A stretch of DNA of 64,000 nucleotides from positions 59,957,541 to 60,021,540 of the forward strand of contig JAOANR010000004.1 in NCBI GenBank assembly GCA_030278955.1. The letters are read 5' to 3'. The stretch is from Hygrophila difformis (taxonomy: Eukaryota > Streptophyta > Magnoliopsida > Lamiales > Acanthaceae). Made by a program: the position numbers and the translations under genes. The notes under the pieces were generated by a model. It did no database searches, was not told the origin of the DNA, and saw nothing but the letters and a program-made list of their open reading frames with translations. Of the stretch, positions 1 through 12,100 are shown piece after piece; the first letter of the stretch is position 1, and the number at the start of each line of letters is the position of its first letter.

Positions 1-587
1 GTATTCTAAGATTACTATTTCACTCATTGAACATGTTCATTTTTGGTGCTGTAATCAGTTTTTCTATAGAGTTTTGGGTTTAATCACAGAAAGCTGAAGC
101 TTTTAGTTTGGTGTATTCTACTTCTAAATTGTTGAGTGAATACAAATTCAATACTTCTTAGTGTCATCTCGAGGGCCGGATGAATAGTTATTATCTGCAT
201 GTTTTGTTGTGTGATCTTGTGCATTATTTGTTTAGAGGTGTCTTTATGATCCTTTGGATTTCAAATAATTTTAGAAAAACTTGTTCTAAAGATTAAAATT
301 CCAAAACGTAAAAGTACTGACATATAGATTATAGAATATGAGTGAGTGAGAATATGTATTTCTACCATATCATGGAATCTGAGGATATCAAAACATTGTC
401 ACAAAAAAGGGACAAATGTTTATGGAAGGGTTTAGGTTTCCAAGTCATTGTTCGTTGAGTGATGCTGGGCTGCAGAAACAGTTGTGTTCCCTTTTTTATG
501 ATTTTTTTTTTTTTTTTTAAAAATATAACAATGTTAACCCAATGCTAACAATTTCCATTTGTTTTTTGTTGATGATGATGCACAAAG
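1..587 (+). other. Intron 1 of serpin A (exon 1 lies off the left edge)
   Basis: This stretch matches the introns of serpin copies B (from about 16895) and C (from about 28628): all share the 'cacagaaagctga(a/g)gctttt' and 'tcgagggccggatgaatagtta' blocks. It ends in a pyrimidine-rich tract and the acceptor 'gcacaaag' at 580-587, also shared by B and C. No coding sequence is seen in it. The first coding exon of copy A must therefore be to the left of this window. Confidence 0.8.
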
Positions 588-1376
588 GCTGATGAGGTAA
601 GAAAAGAAGTGAATGCATGGGCCAAGAAGGAAACTCGTGGCTTAATCAAAGAGATACTTCCAGCGGGTTCAGTTAATGCTATCACAAGGCTTCTTTTTGC
701 GAATGCAGTGTATTTCAAAGGGGCTTGGAACAAAAAGTTCGATGCATCTAAAACAAAGGAACATGAGTTTTTCTTACTGGATGGAACTTCGGTTAATGCC
801 CCCTTCATGACCAGCAAGAAGGAACAGTACATCCGTGCTTTTGATGGCTTCAAAGTATTGAGACTTCCATACTCACAGGGCAAAGACGAGCGCAAATTCT
901 CCATGTATTTCTTTCTTCCAGATGACAAAGAGGGATTGGGTGCCTTAACTGAGAAAATGAGTTCCGAGTCGGGATTCATTGACCGCCATCTCCCATCCAA
1001 ACCAGTGAAAGTTGGCAAGTTCCTTGTCCCAAAGTTTAAAATATCGTTTGGCTTTGAGGCCAAGGGTGTGCTCATGAAAATGGGAATAGAAGATGCATTT
1101 TTTTATGGTGGTGGGGGGCTGACGGAGATGGTGGAGTGCTCCACTGCTGGCCGGGAGCTGTACGTCTCAGGCATCTTCCAAAAGGCATTCATTGAAGTGA
1201 ATGAAGAAGGCACCAAAGCTGCAGCTGTTACGGTTTTAGTAGCGCATGGGTGTGGTTTCCGAATGGTGAAGGAGGAGTTGGACTTTGTAGCAGACCATCC
1301 TTTCATATTTGTGTTGCGAGAAGACACCGCCGGAGTGGTACTCTTTGTGGGACGAGTTCTTAACCCCCTTTCTTAG
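588..1376 (+). CDS. Serpin A, second (last) exon; plant serpin-ZX type, 5' partial
   Basis: Plant serpins are suicide inhibitors of serine or cysteine proteases. The exon runs from the acceptor at 587 to the stop at 1374-1376 and gives about 262 residues, the usual size of the last plant serpin exon. It includes 'NAWAKKET', the '[11 protein letters not shown]' strand, 'KFLVPKFKISF', the hinge '[14 protein letters not shown]' and the C-terminal block 'ADHPFIFVLRED..GVVLFVGRVLNP'. The frame is open throughout, unlike copies B and C. The reactive loop is odd. Aligned with copy B, the P2-P1 pair is Gly-Cys (Cys codon 1251-1253) instead of Leu-Arg, and the hinge has Lys for Glu and Val/Leu for Ala. 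A copia element lies 76 bases past the stop. Family call is firm. Whether it is an active inhibitor is unknown, because exon 1 is not visible. Confidence 0.9.
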   Translation, partial: ADEVRKEVNAWAKKETRGLIKEILPAGSVNAITRLLFANAVYFKGAWNKKFDASKTKEHEFFLLDGTSVNAPFMTSKKEQYIRAFDGFKVLRLPYSQGKDERKFSMYFFLPDDKEGLGALTEKMSSESGFIDRHLPSKPVKVGKFLVPKFKISFGFEAKGVLMKMGIEDAFFYGGGGLTEMVECSTAGRELYVSGIFQKAFIEVNEEGTKAAAVTVLVAHGCGFRMVKEELDFVADHPFIFVLREDTAGVVLFVGRVLNPLS

Positions 1377-1447
1377 TACTGTTTGTTTTATTTTTATGTG
1401 CAGTACCAATTTCATTTTGCAATTATTTGATTGATTGGTCTGTTATG

Positions 1448-1452
1448 TACAG
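1448..1452. repeat. Target site duplication of Copia-1, left copy (TACAG)
   Basis: The five bases TACAG directly before the left LTR are repeated exactly at 6587-6591 directly after the right LTR. Five-base duplications are standard for copia integration, so the element ends are fixed to the base. Confidence 0.95.
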
Positions 1453-1888
1453 TGTTGCGGAAATAGGCCCAAAAATAAACCCAATTGTAAACCCAAATTA
1501 GCCAAGTGCAGCAAAATAAACAAACACGGAGAATTTACGTGGTTCGGTCAATCCGACCTACATCCACGGGCAAAAGGAGAAACAAATTTTCACTATGAGA
1601 GGCAAATATTACAAAAGGGTTTGGACAATATTTGCCTTACCCACAAAACCACTCAACAAATGACTCCTCACAAAAGAAAAACCTACAAAACACAAGCTTA
1701 AGAGTATAGAACTCTCTAAGCTAAAACTCTCAATTTTCTCTCTTGTGGTGTGTTTGAAATGAATGCCTAGCAATGCCTTTTATAGGCAATTTTTGCCTTC
1801 CCATCTAACAATCATGTGCACCACCTAACAAGCTCATCTACAAGTCCATCTTCATCTAACAAATCTACCCATAATGCACCACCTAACA
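1453..1888 (-). repeat. 3' LTR of Copia-1
   Basis: In element orientation this LTR starts TGTTAGGTGG and ends CCGCAACA. It is 436 bases, the same length as the other LTR, with a single visible substitution between them. Confidence 0.95.
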
Positions 1889-1901
1889 AATCTCCACCTT
1901 G
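1889..1901 (-). promoter_or_regulatory. Polypurine tract of Copia-1
   Basis: On the minus strand, 'AAGGTGGAGATT' directly precedes the 3' LTR. This is the expected place and composition for the plus-strand DNA primer. Confidence 0.75.
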
Positions 1902-2068
1902 GTGCATATTAATGAAAGTCGAATGATGAGCAAACTCCACATTGATCTCAAACTTTCCTGAAAACAAATGTACCTAAATCATGCACACAAATGTGCCAAA
2001 CGGTACTCCAACTCTTCTTTTGCCTTCAAATTTCCCATCAGGGAAAACAAAATGCCTCGAAGAGGCAA

Positions 2069-5000
2069 TCAGCAGCTCAAAACATTTAGCAAGTCCAAGC
2101 AATGTCGAAACTTGCTATGAGGTACTGGCTTAGTGAACATATCTGCAGGATTATCTGCCGTAGCAATCTTCTGCACTTTGATCCTCGATTCTGATCTTAG
2201 AAAATGATATCTCACGTCAATGTGTTTGGTTCTCTCATGATGAACATGATCCTTAGCCAAACATATTGCACTGAGGTTATCACAATACACAACTGCTTGA
2301 TCTTGATGTAGACCAAGATCGCCAACCAGTCCTTTTAACCAAATTCCCTCTTTGGCAGCCTCTGTCAACGCCATGTATTCTGCCTCCGTGGTAGACAGTG
2401 TTACTGTAGCCTGCAAAGTTGCTTTCCAACTAACGACAGAGCCTCCAAGAGTGAAAACATAACCAGTCATTGATCTCCTGCTATCCACATCTCCAGCATA
2501 ATCAGAATCAGAATACCCAACCACCGAACACTGCAAGCCGCCTCCATAAATGAGACCAACATCAGATGTACCTCTCAAGTAGCGAAAAATTCGCTTTACA
2601 GCAAGCCAATGCTCTTTTCCCGGGTTCGCCATGAATCGGCTAACCACGCTGACTGCCTGTGCCAAATCAGGTCTAGTGCACACCATGGCATACATCAAAC
2701 TGCCTACTGCACTAGAATATGGAACCTTTGCCATATACTCCTTCTCAGCTTCAGATTTAGGTGCAAAGGTAGCTGAGAGTTGTGTATTAGTAGCACATGG
2801 AGTATTCAAAGGTTTCGCCGAAGACATTCCAAACTTTGACAGAACTTTCTGGATGTAGCTTTTCTGTGACAAGAAAAGCTTCTTCTGATCTCTATCTCGA
2901 TAGATCTCCATCCCCAGAATTTTCTGCGCTGCACCCAAATCCTTCATGTCGAACTCTGCACTCAGTAGACCTTTCAATTTCTGAATATCGGCCTTGTTCC
3001 GTGCAGCAATGAGCATGTCATCTACATACAGAAGCAAGTAGATGTTCGAACCATCTTCTAACTTGTTGTGATATACACAACAATCATATGGACTTCTGTT
3101 GTAGCCAAGCTCAACCATATAGTTATCAAATCTTTTATACCACTGTCTCGGGGATTGCTTCAGACCATATAATGGTCTCTTCAATTTGCAAACATGGTTT
3201 TCTTTTCCTGGTACAAGAAAACCTTCAGGCTGAGACATATAGATCTCCTCCTCCAATTCCCCATGAAGAAAGGCTGTCTTCACATCTAGTTGTTCGAGCT
3301 CGAGATCCTGATGCGCTACCATAGCCAACAGGACACGAATGGAAGTGTGTCTGACCACAGGTGAGAAAATCTCGTTGTAATCAACTCCTTCCCTCTGAGT
3401 AAATCCTCTAGCAACTAGTCTGGCTTTGTATCGTATGCCCTCAGCTGGTGAAACACCTTCCTTTCTTTTGAAGATCCATTTGCAAGTAACAATCTTCCTT
3501 TCAGGTGGTTGTTTGACTAGCTCCCAAGTGTCGTTCTTATGTAACGACTCCATTTCATCTCCCATTGCAGCAAGCCACTGTACAGACTCGCCACATGATA
3601 CGGCTTCTTTGTAAGTGGAGGGCTCAGAATAATTCAAATCTTCAGCTGTTTGTAGAGCATAGCAGACAAAATCTTGATATCTGCTAGGAGGTTGGACTCC
3701 CACCCTTCTAGCACGATCATAAGCAATTCCTTGCTTCGGCACATCAGCTGAACTCGATGGTAGGTTGGTTTCAGGTGGTTCAACTTCGGTTGATTGATTG
3801 GAATCCAAGTGCACTTCCTGCCCTTGCTCAACCTCTCGTTGTTCATCTGAATCATCAGGTGAAAGTTGAAGCTCCACCTTACTGTCAGCACCCGGATTTT
3901 CTGAGACATTCACCACCTTCGTAGGCATACTGAGGATAGAATTCTCGTCAAACACCACACTTCTGCTCAAGATAACTCTTTTCTCAGAAGGTGACCAAAT
4001 TCTGAATCCTTTGACTCCATCTCCATACCCTACGAAAACGCCCTTCTTTGCTCTGGGCTCCAGTTTCCCCTTGCTTACGTGATAATAAGCCGCACATCCA
4101 AAAGATTTCAAATTCGAGTAATCATAGGAATTACCCGACCAAACCTCATAAGGAATCCGACAATCAATTCCAGTATGAGGTCCCCGATTGATCAGAAAAC
4201 AAGCAGTGTTAACTGCTTCGGCCCAAAAGCTCCTTGGCAATCCAGAATTTGAGAGCATGCAGCGTGCCCTCTCCAAAAGCGTCTGATTCATACGCTCTGC
4301 CACTCCATTTTGCTGTGGAGTGTTCCTGACTGTGTGATGCCGTGCAATTCCATTGTTCTTGCAGAACTCATTGAATTCCCTCGAACAGAATTCCAAACCA
4401 TTATCAGTTCGAAGCCTTTTAATCTTCTTGTTGGTCTGGTTCTCTACCAATGCCTTCCACTGCTTGAATTTCAAGAAAGCTTCGCCCTTTTCCTTCATCA
4501 TGATTACCCAAGTCATCCTTGAATAATCATCGATAATGGATAAGAAGTATCTGCTGCCCCCAAGCGACTCAACTCGTGAAGGACCCCAACAGTCAGAATG
4601 AATGTAATCCAACGTCGATTTTGTTCTGTGAGTTGCCTTTCCAAATTTGGTACGATGTAATTTACCAAATGTGCAGTGCTCACAGAACCCGAACTCAGCT
4701 AACTTGTGACCTTCAAGAAGACCACGACTTGACAGGATCTGCATTCCCCTCTGACTCATATGCCCAAGTCTAATATGCCATAGCTTGGACATATCAGAAG
4801 TATCAGCAACAGCAGCTATAGAATCTACTATAGTAGATCCCTGCACAACATACAGAGATCCATGCAAGACTCCTTTCAAGACCACGGACGATCCCTTCAT
4901 GATGTAGAGTTCTCCATGCTCCCCTTCGTATCTGAAACCCTTATTGTCAAGGACTCTTAAGGATATCAGATTCTTCTTCAGCTTTGGAACATGTCTGACA

Positions 5001-6022
5001 TCGTGCAGAGTTGCAATTTCACCGGCATGTGTTCTAAGCTTGATAGAACCTATCCCAGCTGTCTTACAGACAGAATCATTTGCCATAAAAACATTTCCTC
5101 CATCGACTGGTTCGTAGCTCGAAAACCATTCTTTGTTAGGACACATGTGGTATGATGCTCCAGAATCAAGAACCCATACATCATCTTGCGATGGTTGCAC
5201 GCTTGTGACCAAAGCCAAATGATCCTCTGGATCTGTATCGCCGTTGACCGCAACAGAGACAGACTCCTGTTGCGTTCCCTGTTGTTGCTTCTTCATCATC
5301 TTGGGACACTGGGTCTTCCAATGTCCTTTCTCTTTACAATAATTGCAGACATCACCTGGCTTGGGACCTTTAACAAAAGACTTTTTCTTCTTTTGTTTTA
5401 CAAATTTTCCATGTCCCTTGCCACTGCTAACAACGAGCCCAGCAGCCTGATCATCTACATTACTCGAAGATGCCTTATGGCGCAATTCCCTACTATGCAG
5501 AGCAGCACGTACATCTTCTAAACTGACAGTATCTTTACCAACTATAAATGACTGTACAAAATTTTCAAATGATAGTGGTAAAGATACTAATAATATCAAT
5601 GCAGCATCTTCGTCCTCGATAACGACATCAATATTACGCAACTCCAGCAAGATAGTGTTTAATCTATCGAGATGGTCTCGAAGAGATGTACCTTCCTGCA
5701 TCCGTAGGCTGAACAAACGTTGCTTTAATAGCAACTTGTTGGTTAAAGACTTAGTCATGTAAAGACTTTCGAGTTTTAACCACAGACCAGACGCCTTTGT
5801 TTCCGCCGCAACTTCGGTAATAACATCATCTGCTAGGCACAATAAGATGGTTGAATGAGCCTTCTCCTCCAGGCTCACCATCTCAGCATTATCTGGATCT
5901 ACCTTTTCCTTCAGTGGAGCCCACAGGCCTTGTTGCTTTAACAAAGCCCGCATTTTAATTTGCCAAAGACTAAAACTATTCCTCCCCGTGAACTTGTCAA
6001 CCTTAATATTTATGGCCGACAT
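2069..6022 (-). CDS. Copia-1 gag-pol polyprotein, intact
   Basis: One frame covers all retrotransposon functions. I prefer the start at 6020-6022 ([11 protein letters not shown]...), which matches the usual gag start; an in-frame Met seven codons upstream is possible (6043). Order, numbered from 6043: gag with a CCHC knuckle ([14 protein letters not shown], about 230-245); aspartic protease (DSGASYHM, about 290); integrase with H..H/C..C zinc site and core motifs including 'RTDNGLEF' (about 548) and '[10 protein letters not shown]'; reverse transcriptase with '[11 protein letters not shown]' and the catalytic 'YVDDM' (about 1004); RNase H with '[10 protein letters not shown]' and 'CDNLSAI' (about 1257). 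No stop or frameshift interrupts it and the key catalytic residues are present. About 1317 residues is normal for the family. Confidence 0.95.
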   Translation of the reverse strand: MSAINIKVDKFTGRNSFSLWQIKMRALLKQQGLWAPLKEKVDPDNAEMVSLEEKAHSTILLCLADDVITEVAAETKASGLWLKLESLYMTKSLTNKLLLKQRLFSLRMQEGTSLRDHLDRLNTILLELRNIDVVIEDEDAALILLVSLPLSFENFVQSFIVGKDTVSLEDVRAALHSRELRHKASSSNVDDQAAGLVVSSGKGHGKFVKQKKKKSFVKGPKPGDVCNYCKEKGHWKTQCPKMMKKQQQGTQQESVSVAVNGDTDPEDHLALVTSVQPSQDDVWVLDSGASYHMCPNKEWFSSYEPVDGGNVFMANDSVCKTAGIGSIKLRTHAGEIATLHDVRHVPKLKKNLISLRVLDNKGFRYEGEHGELYIMKGSSVVLKGVLHGSLYVVQGSTIVDSIAAVADTSDMSKLWHIRLGHMSQRGMQILSSRGLLEGHKLAEFGFCEHCTFGKLHRTKFGKATHRTKSTLDYIHSDCWGPSRVESLGGSRYFLSIIDDYSRMTWVIMMKEKGEAFLKFKQWKALVENQTNKKIKRLRTDNGLEFCSREFNEFCKNNGIARHHTVRNTPQQNGVAERMNQTLLERARCMLSNSGLPRSFWAEAVNTACFLINRGPHTGIDCRIPYEVWSGNSYDYSNLKSFGCAAYYHVSKGKLEPRAKKGVFVGYGDGVKGFRIWSPSEKRVILSRSVVFDENSILSMPTKVVNVSENPGADSKVELQLSPDDSDEQREVEQGQEVHLDSNQSTEVEPPETNLPSSSADVPKQGIAYDRARRVGVQPPSRYQDFVCYALQTAEDLNYSEPSTYKEAVSCGESVQWLAAMGDEMESLHKNDTWELVKQPPERKIVTCKWIFKRKEGVSPAEGIRYKARLVARGFTQREGVDYNEIFSPVVRHTSIRVLLAMVAHQDLELEQLDVKTAFLHGELEEEIYMSQPEGFLVPGKENHVCKLKRPLYGLKQSPRQWYKRFDNYMVELGYNRSPYDCCVYHNKLEDGSNIYLLLYVDDMLIAARNKADIQKLKGLLSAEFDMKDLGAAQKILGMEIYRDRDQKKLFLSQKSYIQKVLSKFGMSSAKPLNTPCATNTQLSATFAPKSEAEKEYMAKVPYSSAVGSLMYAMVCTRPDLAQAVSVVSRFMANPGKEHWLAVKRIFRYLRGTSDVGLIYGGGLQCSVVGYSDSDYAGDVDSRRSMTGYVFTLGGSVVSWKATLQATVTLSTTEAEYMALTEAAKEGIWLKGLVGDLGLHQDQAVVYCDNLSAICLAKDHVHHERTKHIDVRYHFLRSESRIKVQKIATADNPADMFTKPVPHSKFRHCLDLLNVLSC

Positions 6023-6135
6023 TTTGCTAACAAAAAGGCACAAACAAATCTCACAAAAGGGTAGCTTAACCGAGATGCGTTTCTGATGTGGAAGATCAGA
6101 TTAACTGCGACCACAGAGCATACTACGCAATCAGG

Positions 6136-6147
6136 GCTCTGATACCA
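6136..6147 (-). promoter_or_regulatory. Primer binding site of Copia-1 (initiator Met tRNA)
   Basis: The minus strand reads TGGTATCAGAGC three bases after the 5' LTR end. This is the common plant copia site complementary to the 3' end of tRNA-iMet. Confidence 0.9.
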
Positions 6148-6150
6148 GTT

Positions 6151-6586
6151 TGTTGCGGAAATAGGCCCAAAAACAAACCCAATTGTAAACCCAAATTAGC
6201 CAAGTGCAGCAAAATAAACAAACACGGAGAATTTACGTGGTTCGGTCAATCCGACCTACATCCACGGGCAAAAGGAGAAACAAATTTTCACTATGAGAGG
6301 CAAATATTACAAAAGGGTTTGGACAATATTTGCCTTACCCACAAAACCACTCAACAAATGACTCCTCACAAAAGAAAAACCTACAAAACACAAGCTTAAG
6401 AGTATAGAACTCTCTAAGCTAAAACTCTCAATTTTCTCTCTTGTGGTGTGTTTGAAATGAATGCCTAGCAATGCCTTTTATAGGCAATTTTTGCCTTCCC
6501 ATCTAACAATCATGTGCACCACCTAACAAGCTCATCTACAAGTCCATCTTCATCTAACAAATCTACCCATAATGCACCACCTAACA
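6151..6586 (-). repeat. 5' LTR of Copia-1
   Basis: This 436-base LTR has the TG..CA ends of the other copy. It would carry the element promoter, reading leftwards in this window, antisense to serpin A. Confidence 0.95.
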
Positions 6587-6591
6587 TACAG
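6587..6591. repeat. Target site duplication of Copia-1, right copy (TACAG)
   Basis: Exact match to 1448-1452, directly after the LTR terminus. Confidence 0.95.
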
Positions 6592-7540
6592 AAAATTGGA
6601 TTGCTGATTTATCCATTTTGCCAAGTCTTGGAAAATAAATTTAGCCATAACCTTGAAGAGGCGATTGCCTTCACTGCAATCCTGCTTCGTCGACCACCCA
6701 GATAACGTTGCATCTAATCTAATCTGTCAGTTATACAAATCAAAACATTAATCTGGTTCTGGAGAATATAAAAACAAAAAAAACAAAAAAAAAACAAAAA
6801 AAAAACAAAAAAAAAAAAAACAAAAAATACTGAATCATGGTATCTTAGCACAAAGCTGCTGCAACTCAAAAGAATCAAAATAATGCCATCATGTGGAAAT
6901 TACAACATTCAATGGTCCATATTTCTCTTTGTTATGTCTGGCCTCTGAAGATCATCATGGTATTGACATCTCAAAAACAAAACACCTGGATTAAACAATT
7001 TTATTTGGCCGAATTACTAGTTTACTACTATAGTTTTAAAGCAATGATAGGTCAGCCAGCTGGTAAAGCTAACTCTGCAAAAGATGAACAATGAAGCCAG
7101 TTCAAATTGCCTTTGAAGAAATAAGCCGAGCATTCAATGAATAGCAAGATAAGAAGGAACTACATAGGAAAGCAGAACTTAACCAACTTACATGCTATTT
7201 CTGGGTAGGTAGATTCATGGCCACCAAAAATTTAACTTCCTCCCTCTCCTTTTTTTATGAAAAACCAGGAGGTCATTGCAACTATCCATGCTGAAAATCT
7301 CAATAGCAACCGGGCGAAGTTGATAATCATGCTTTAAAAGCCTTGTCAGTGACAGACAGTTCATCTTCACTCTCCTTCCTTTTCACATATACAACCCAGT
7401 ATCATCGATATAAAAAATTTTCGATTATGTATAGAGAGGGTTCTCCAATTAGAAATATCCCATCATGTTTGTCAAGGCCCATACAACTCTTTCACAATTG
7501 TACTTCTGTTTGATCCTTTCAAGGGGCTCCAAATATGGTA
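6592..7540. other. No clear gene; A-rich tract and possible 3' region of a minus-strand gene
   Basis: A simple A-rich tract with interspersed C runs from about 6770 to 6828. Near 6592-6705 two minus frames are open (for example 'GNRLFKVMAKFIFQDLAKW'), but there are no supporting splice signals and I do not call an exon. The rest shows no coding signal. It may include the 3' UTR of the unidentified minus-strand gene at 7541-14988. Confidence 0.4.
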
Positions 7541-8186
7541 TAATCAATTATTCACCATTACCATTGAGTTCCTTACCCAATTTATCCTCCGCCACCCTCA
7601 TATCATCAATTCTTAAGGCAGATGTTTGCCTTGCAGGTCCAAAATCAGACTTCTCCTCAACACTTTCTGCTCTTTGGGTGGATGCAGTGCTGGACTTGAC
7701 CCCAAATTCAGAGGCCGAATGCAGGCTTGCTTCGTTTATGCTACTCTGTCTCTATCATGGTTCCATTCAACCCCAGCGAAGAAGGCTATGTCAAGCATTA
7801 GAAGACCCATCCCCAGCCTGGCCAGATAAAAGATTGTAAAAAGTATCGTATCTGATTCATTATCAGAGGTGTGATCTCCAATTTGTCATTGAACGTCTCT
7901 CCTTCCTCTAGTGTCAAGTTATCATCATCCAGAACATGTTGGATAGTGTCAATTTTCCATCGTTCAAGCTTTTTCCATATTCGGAATGGACCTTCAATTG
8001 GCAAAGTTGCCACTCAGTCTCATTATCATTCAAATAAGATTTGCGAATTAGAAATATTCCCCTCTCATGTACAAGCTGTTGAAGGTGAGTTTGCCATTCA
8101 CTTTCTGCATGAAGCACCCCATCCATATTTATCTCGCCACATAACACGTAATTCAGTAGACATGGCATCACGAACCAATTCAAGTG

Positions 8187-8191
8187 CAATC
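8187..8191. repeat. Target site duplication of Copia-2, left copy (CAATC)
   Basis: CAATC directly before the left LTR is repeated at 14899-14903 directly after the right LTR. Confidence 0.93.
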
Positions 8192-8756
8192 TGTAAGAAT
8201 TTCTATACTGATAAATATGATGCCAGGAAATTAGTGAATCCAAGTTTCTACACAGATTATTCAAGAACTGTGCAACAGATTACTTACCTGCATCCATTGC
8301 TTGTTAATTCCTTCGATTCTGTTTTCAGTAATGGATTTTTCCTCTCCTTGGCCTTCCCTTCAACGCTCCTTGATGATTAGGAGACCTTTCTTTTCTGCAG
8401 TGTTCACCGTACTCTCCCTTTCCTCTTTCTGCGTATTTTTCTTTTCTGTTCTAGTCTGGTGTGTTAAAGCGCCGTTCTCACACCCATATAAATGCAGATA
8501 CTATATCCTAAGAATAGGGAGAGTGGGCGTAGTGGTGTAAACCACTTTCTCATAACTGCTCCTTAAACACCGCTATTTTTGAATGTATTTGACTACATTC
8601 TGCTTAATAATAACGGTACAATATTTTATGGGCCAGGATTGGGGAGTTAATTTCCAAACTCCAATTTGGGCTATTTAATCCACACCCTATCATCAAAGGT
8701 GGGCTTTAATGCCAAAATCAATTTAATTATTTAAATGTGAGCCAATTATTCCAATA
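8192..8756 (-). repeat. 3' LTR of Copia-2
   Basis: 565 bases, starting TGTAAGAATTTC on the plus strand and ending CCAATA, where the other LTR ends CCAACA. It matches 14340-14898 almost completely. Confidence 0.95.
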
Positions 8757-8770
8757 TTCTCCCACTTTGG
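8757..8770 (-). promoter_or_regulatory. Polypurine tract of Copia-2
   Basis: The minus strand reads 'AAAGTGGGAGAA' directly before the 3' LTR. The stretch from here to 9103 is untranslated element sequence with no coding signal. Confidence 0.7.
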
Positions 8771-9103
8771 CTCACTTGATGAATATTGAAGGTATGATAA
8801 ATTTAAGTGTACACAATGTGATATCAACATTCAATCAATCCATACTTAAATTAAAATGGGTTGGATCATGGCGGTTGCACATCATTTACTTCGACATGAT
8901 TCCTTCCATGTACCACAAACCATTTTAACTTAATACCATTAATATTGAGGTCAACATATAAGCCCCAACCTTTCAGGAAGATTTAATAAATATTTCATGG
9001 TGCAACAATAATAGCTTTGTAAGCAAAACGTAAATATACTTGAGCTCAGAGTGTCATAGCGTACAAGAGCAACATGAATTTAATATATGAAATAATGCAT
9101 AAT

Positions 9104-12100
9104 CTAAGTTAACAAGGATTTATCCATGACACCCATACGTTCGACATGTCCCATAAAGGTTTTGGGTGGCAATCCTTTAGTTAACGGATCAGCTATCATT
9201 AAGGTGGTGCTAATATGCTCAATTGACACTCTACGTTTTTGCACCTCATCTTTGACTGCCAAGTACTTCACTTCTAAATGTTTAGCACCTTTTGAGTACT
9301 TGTCATTCTTTGAAAAGAAGACAGCTGCAGAGTTGTCACAATAAATAGTTAGCGGCTTGGATATACTGTCGACAATCCCAAGCCCTGAAATAAAGTTCCG
9401 CAGCCATAATCCTTGAACAGTGGCTTCAAAGCACGCCACGAATTCAGCTTCCATGGTGGATGCAGCTGTAATAGACTCTTTTCCAGACTTCCACGATACA
9501 GCTGCTCCAGCCAACATAAACACATAGCCGAATGTAGACTTTCTCGTATCTACACATCCGGCAAAATCTGAATCTGAGTAGCCTATCAATTCAAGATGAT
9601 CAGCCCTCCTATACATGAGCATCCGATCCTTGGTGCCTTGTAAGTACCTAAGGACTTTCTTTGCAGCTTTCCAGTGGTCCATACCGGGATTAGTTTGATA
9701 CCGACCCAACATACCAACATCAAAGCTGATATCTGGCCGAGTACAAGTTTGAGCATACATCAAACTTCCCACCACTGAAGCATACAGAATTTTTTCCATT
9801 TCCTTTCGTTCCAAAACATTTCCAGGACATTGCATTTGACTGAATTTGTCCCCCTTTTGAATTGGAACTATCCCAGCAGAACACTTATCCATTCGAAATC
9901 TCTCTAGAACTTTATTAATATAGGCCTTTTGAGACAAACCTAACAATCCTTGTGATCTATTCCAGAATATTTCAATTCCTATCAAATAGGATGCCTCACC
10001 CATATCTTTCATTTCAAAATTCTCTGAGAGAAAATCCTTCACCTCACGCAATATTCCGACATTGTTAGCAGCTAGTAGAATGTCATCAACATACAGGACT
10101 AGTATTACAAACTTGCTCCCACTAACCTTCATGTAGATACACCGATCAACGGTGTTTTCTACAAAACCATAGGACGTAATAGTGCTATTAAATTTCAAAT
10201 ACCACTGTCTGGAAGCTTGTTTTAGCACATATATTGACTTCTTTAGTTTACACACCAAATTTTCTTTTCCTGCAGCCTTAAATCCTTCTGGCTGATCCAT
10301 GTACACTTCCTCTTCCAAATCTCCATTTAGAAAAGCAGTTTTAACATCCATTTGGTGAAGCTCTAAATCATAATGAGCCACCAAAGCCAAAACAATTCTT
10401 AAAGAGTCTTTCTTTGATACCGGAGAGAAAGTCTCTTTGTAATCAATGCCATCTTTCTGAGTATAACCTTTGGCAACGAGTCTGGCTTTATATCGTTCGA
10501 TGTTGCCTTATGAGTCACGTTTGATCTTAAAGATCCATCTACAACCGACTCGTTTAGACCCTTCAGGCAACTCTACTAAATCCCAAACACCATTGTCATC
10601 CATCGATTTTAACTCTTCTTTCATAGCATTGATCTATTTTCCAGAATCATTACTATTCACTGCTTGACCAAATGTAATTGGCTCTTTATCAATGCTTTGC
10701 TCCGCTTCATGCTGAATATTATATACCACATACTCATCCGAAATAGCTGGCCTTCTTTCCCTTACAGAACGCCTCAAAATTATTTCAGGTTGTGGTTCTT
10801 CAGCCTGTATTAATTCATTGTCTGTTATTTCATTCAATGGGATTTGATTATTGTCGTGTTGTTCATGTACTCTCTGTGAAGGAGGTACGACTACAGGAAC
10901 AATAACTTTATCAGAAACATCAAGTGAAGGTACATCAGCTTGAATTTCTGAAATATCAACCTTTCGTGGTTTCCCACTCCCACTGATCAAACCATTCTCA
11001 ATGAACTTGGCATTGATTGTTTCAACTATTCTTGTACTGTGGTTAGGACAATAAAACCTATATCCTTTTGACCTTTCAGGATAGCCAATGAAGTAACCAC
11101 TGACTGTCCTTGCATCAAGTTTCTTTTCATGTGGATTGTATACTCTTACTTCAGCTGGGCAACCCCAAACATGGAGATGCCTTAAACTTGGTTTCCTGCC
11201 TGTCCACAGTTCATAAGGAGTCTTAGGAACTGCCTTTGAAGGAACCCGATTTAGAAGATATGCTGCTGTTTTCAGTGCATACATCCATAAGGATAAAGGT
11301 AAAGAGCAATTGCTCAACATGCTCCTAACCATGTCCATTAAGGTACGATTTCTTTTCTCAGCAACTCCATTCTACTGAGGCGTACCAGGCATTGTATATT
11401 GCGCACAAATGCCTCTACTTTTCAGGAAGTTTGCAAATGGACCAGGACATTGTCCACTTTCATCATATTTTCCATAATACTCACCACCTCGATCAGATCT
11501 CACTATTTTCACTTTTCTATCTAATTGCCTTTCCACCTCATTAATGAACACCTCTAAGACATTCACTGATTGTGACTTTTCATGCAACAGATAGATATAA
11601 GCATATCGAGAGTAATCATCTATAAAGGTGATGAAGTATTTTTCTCCACCCCAATTTGGGATGTCAAATGGACCACAAATGTCAGTGTGTATAATTTCAA
11701 GAAGTTGATTACTTCGAGTGGCAACTTTCTTGAGTGTGGCTTTAGTTTGCTTTCCTTTAATGCAATCAACACACACACTCCAGTCACTAAAATCCAGCTG
11801 AGGTAGTATTTCACTTTTCATCAACCTCAATAACCTTTCTTTGGAAATGTGACCCAAACGTTGATGCCACAAAAAAGCAGAACATTCATTCAGTGCACTA
11901 CGTTTGATCCCACAATTATTTTCAATATAAAACAAGGATTCAGAAAATTTATTATCAAGATTGAAGCGATAAAGCCCATCTTGAATAAAACCCCTGCCAT
12001 ACAAAACATTGTTCAAAACCATTGAAAACCGTCCACAGGAAAATTCAAATTTAAAACCAACTCCATCCAACTTTCCTAGAGATACAAGATTTCTAGCACA

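Larger units (their letters stand above)
1453..6586 (-). mobile_element. Copia-1: complete, young Ty1/copia LTR retrotransposon
   Basis: A 5134-base element in minus orientation: 436-base LTRs at 1453-1888 and 6151-6586, TACAG target duplications, a Met-tRNA primer site, a polypurine tract and one uninterrupted gag-pol frame. By eye the LTRs differ at one position (T/C near 1475 and 6173), so the insertion is recent. It sits 76 bases downstream of the stop codon of serpin A, antisense to it, probably in its 3' UTR or just beyond. The polyprotein resembles the Tnt1-94 type of plant copia elements. Nothing in the visible sequence shows it is dead. Confidence 0.95.

Noticed and set aside
1435..1701. 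ORF repeated at 6088-6399
   Set aside because: It lies in the two LTRs of Copia-1.
6770..6828. A-rich tract as a retroposed poly(A) tail
   Set aside because: No SINE or processed gene ends here; it is treated as simple sequence.
8301..8540. ORF repeated identically at 14449-14688
   Set aside because: It lies in the two LTRs of Copia-2.
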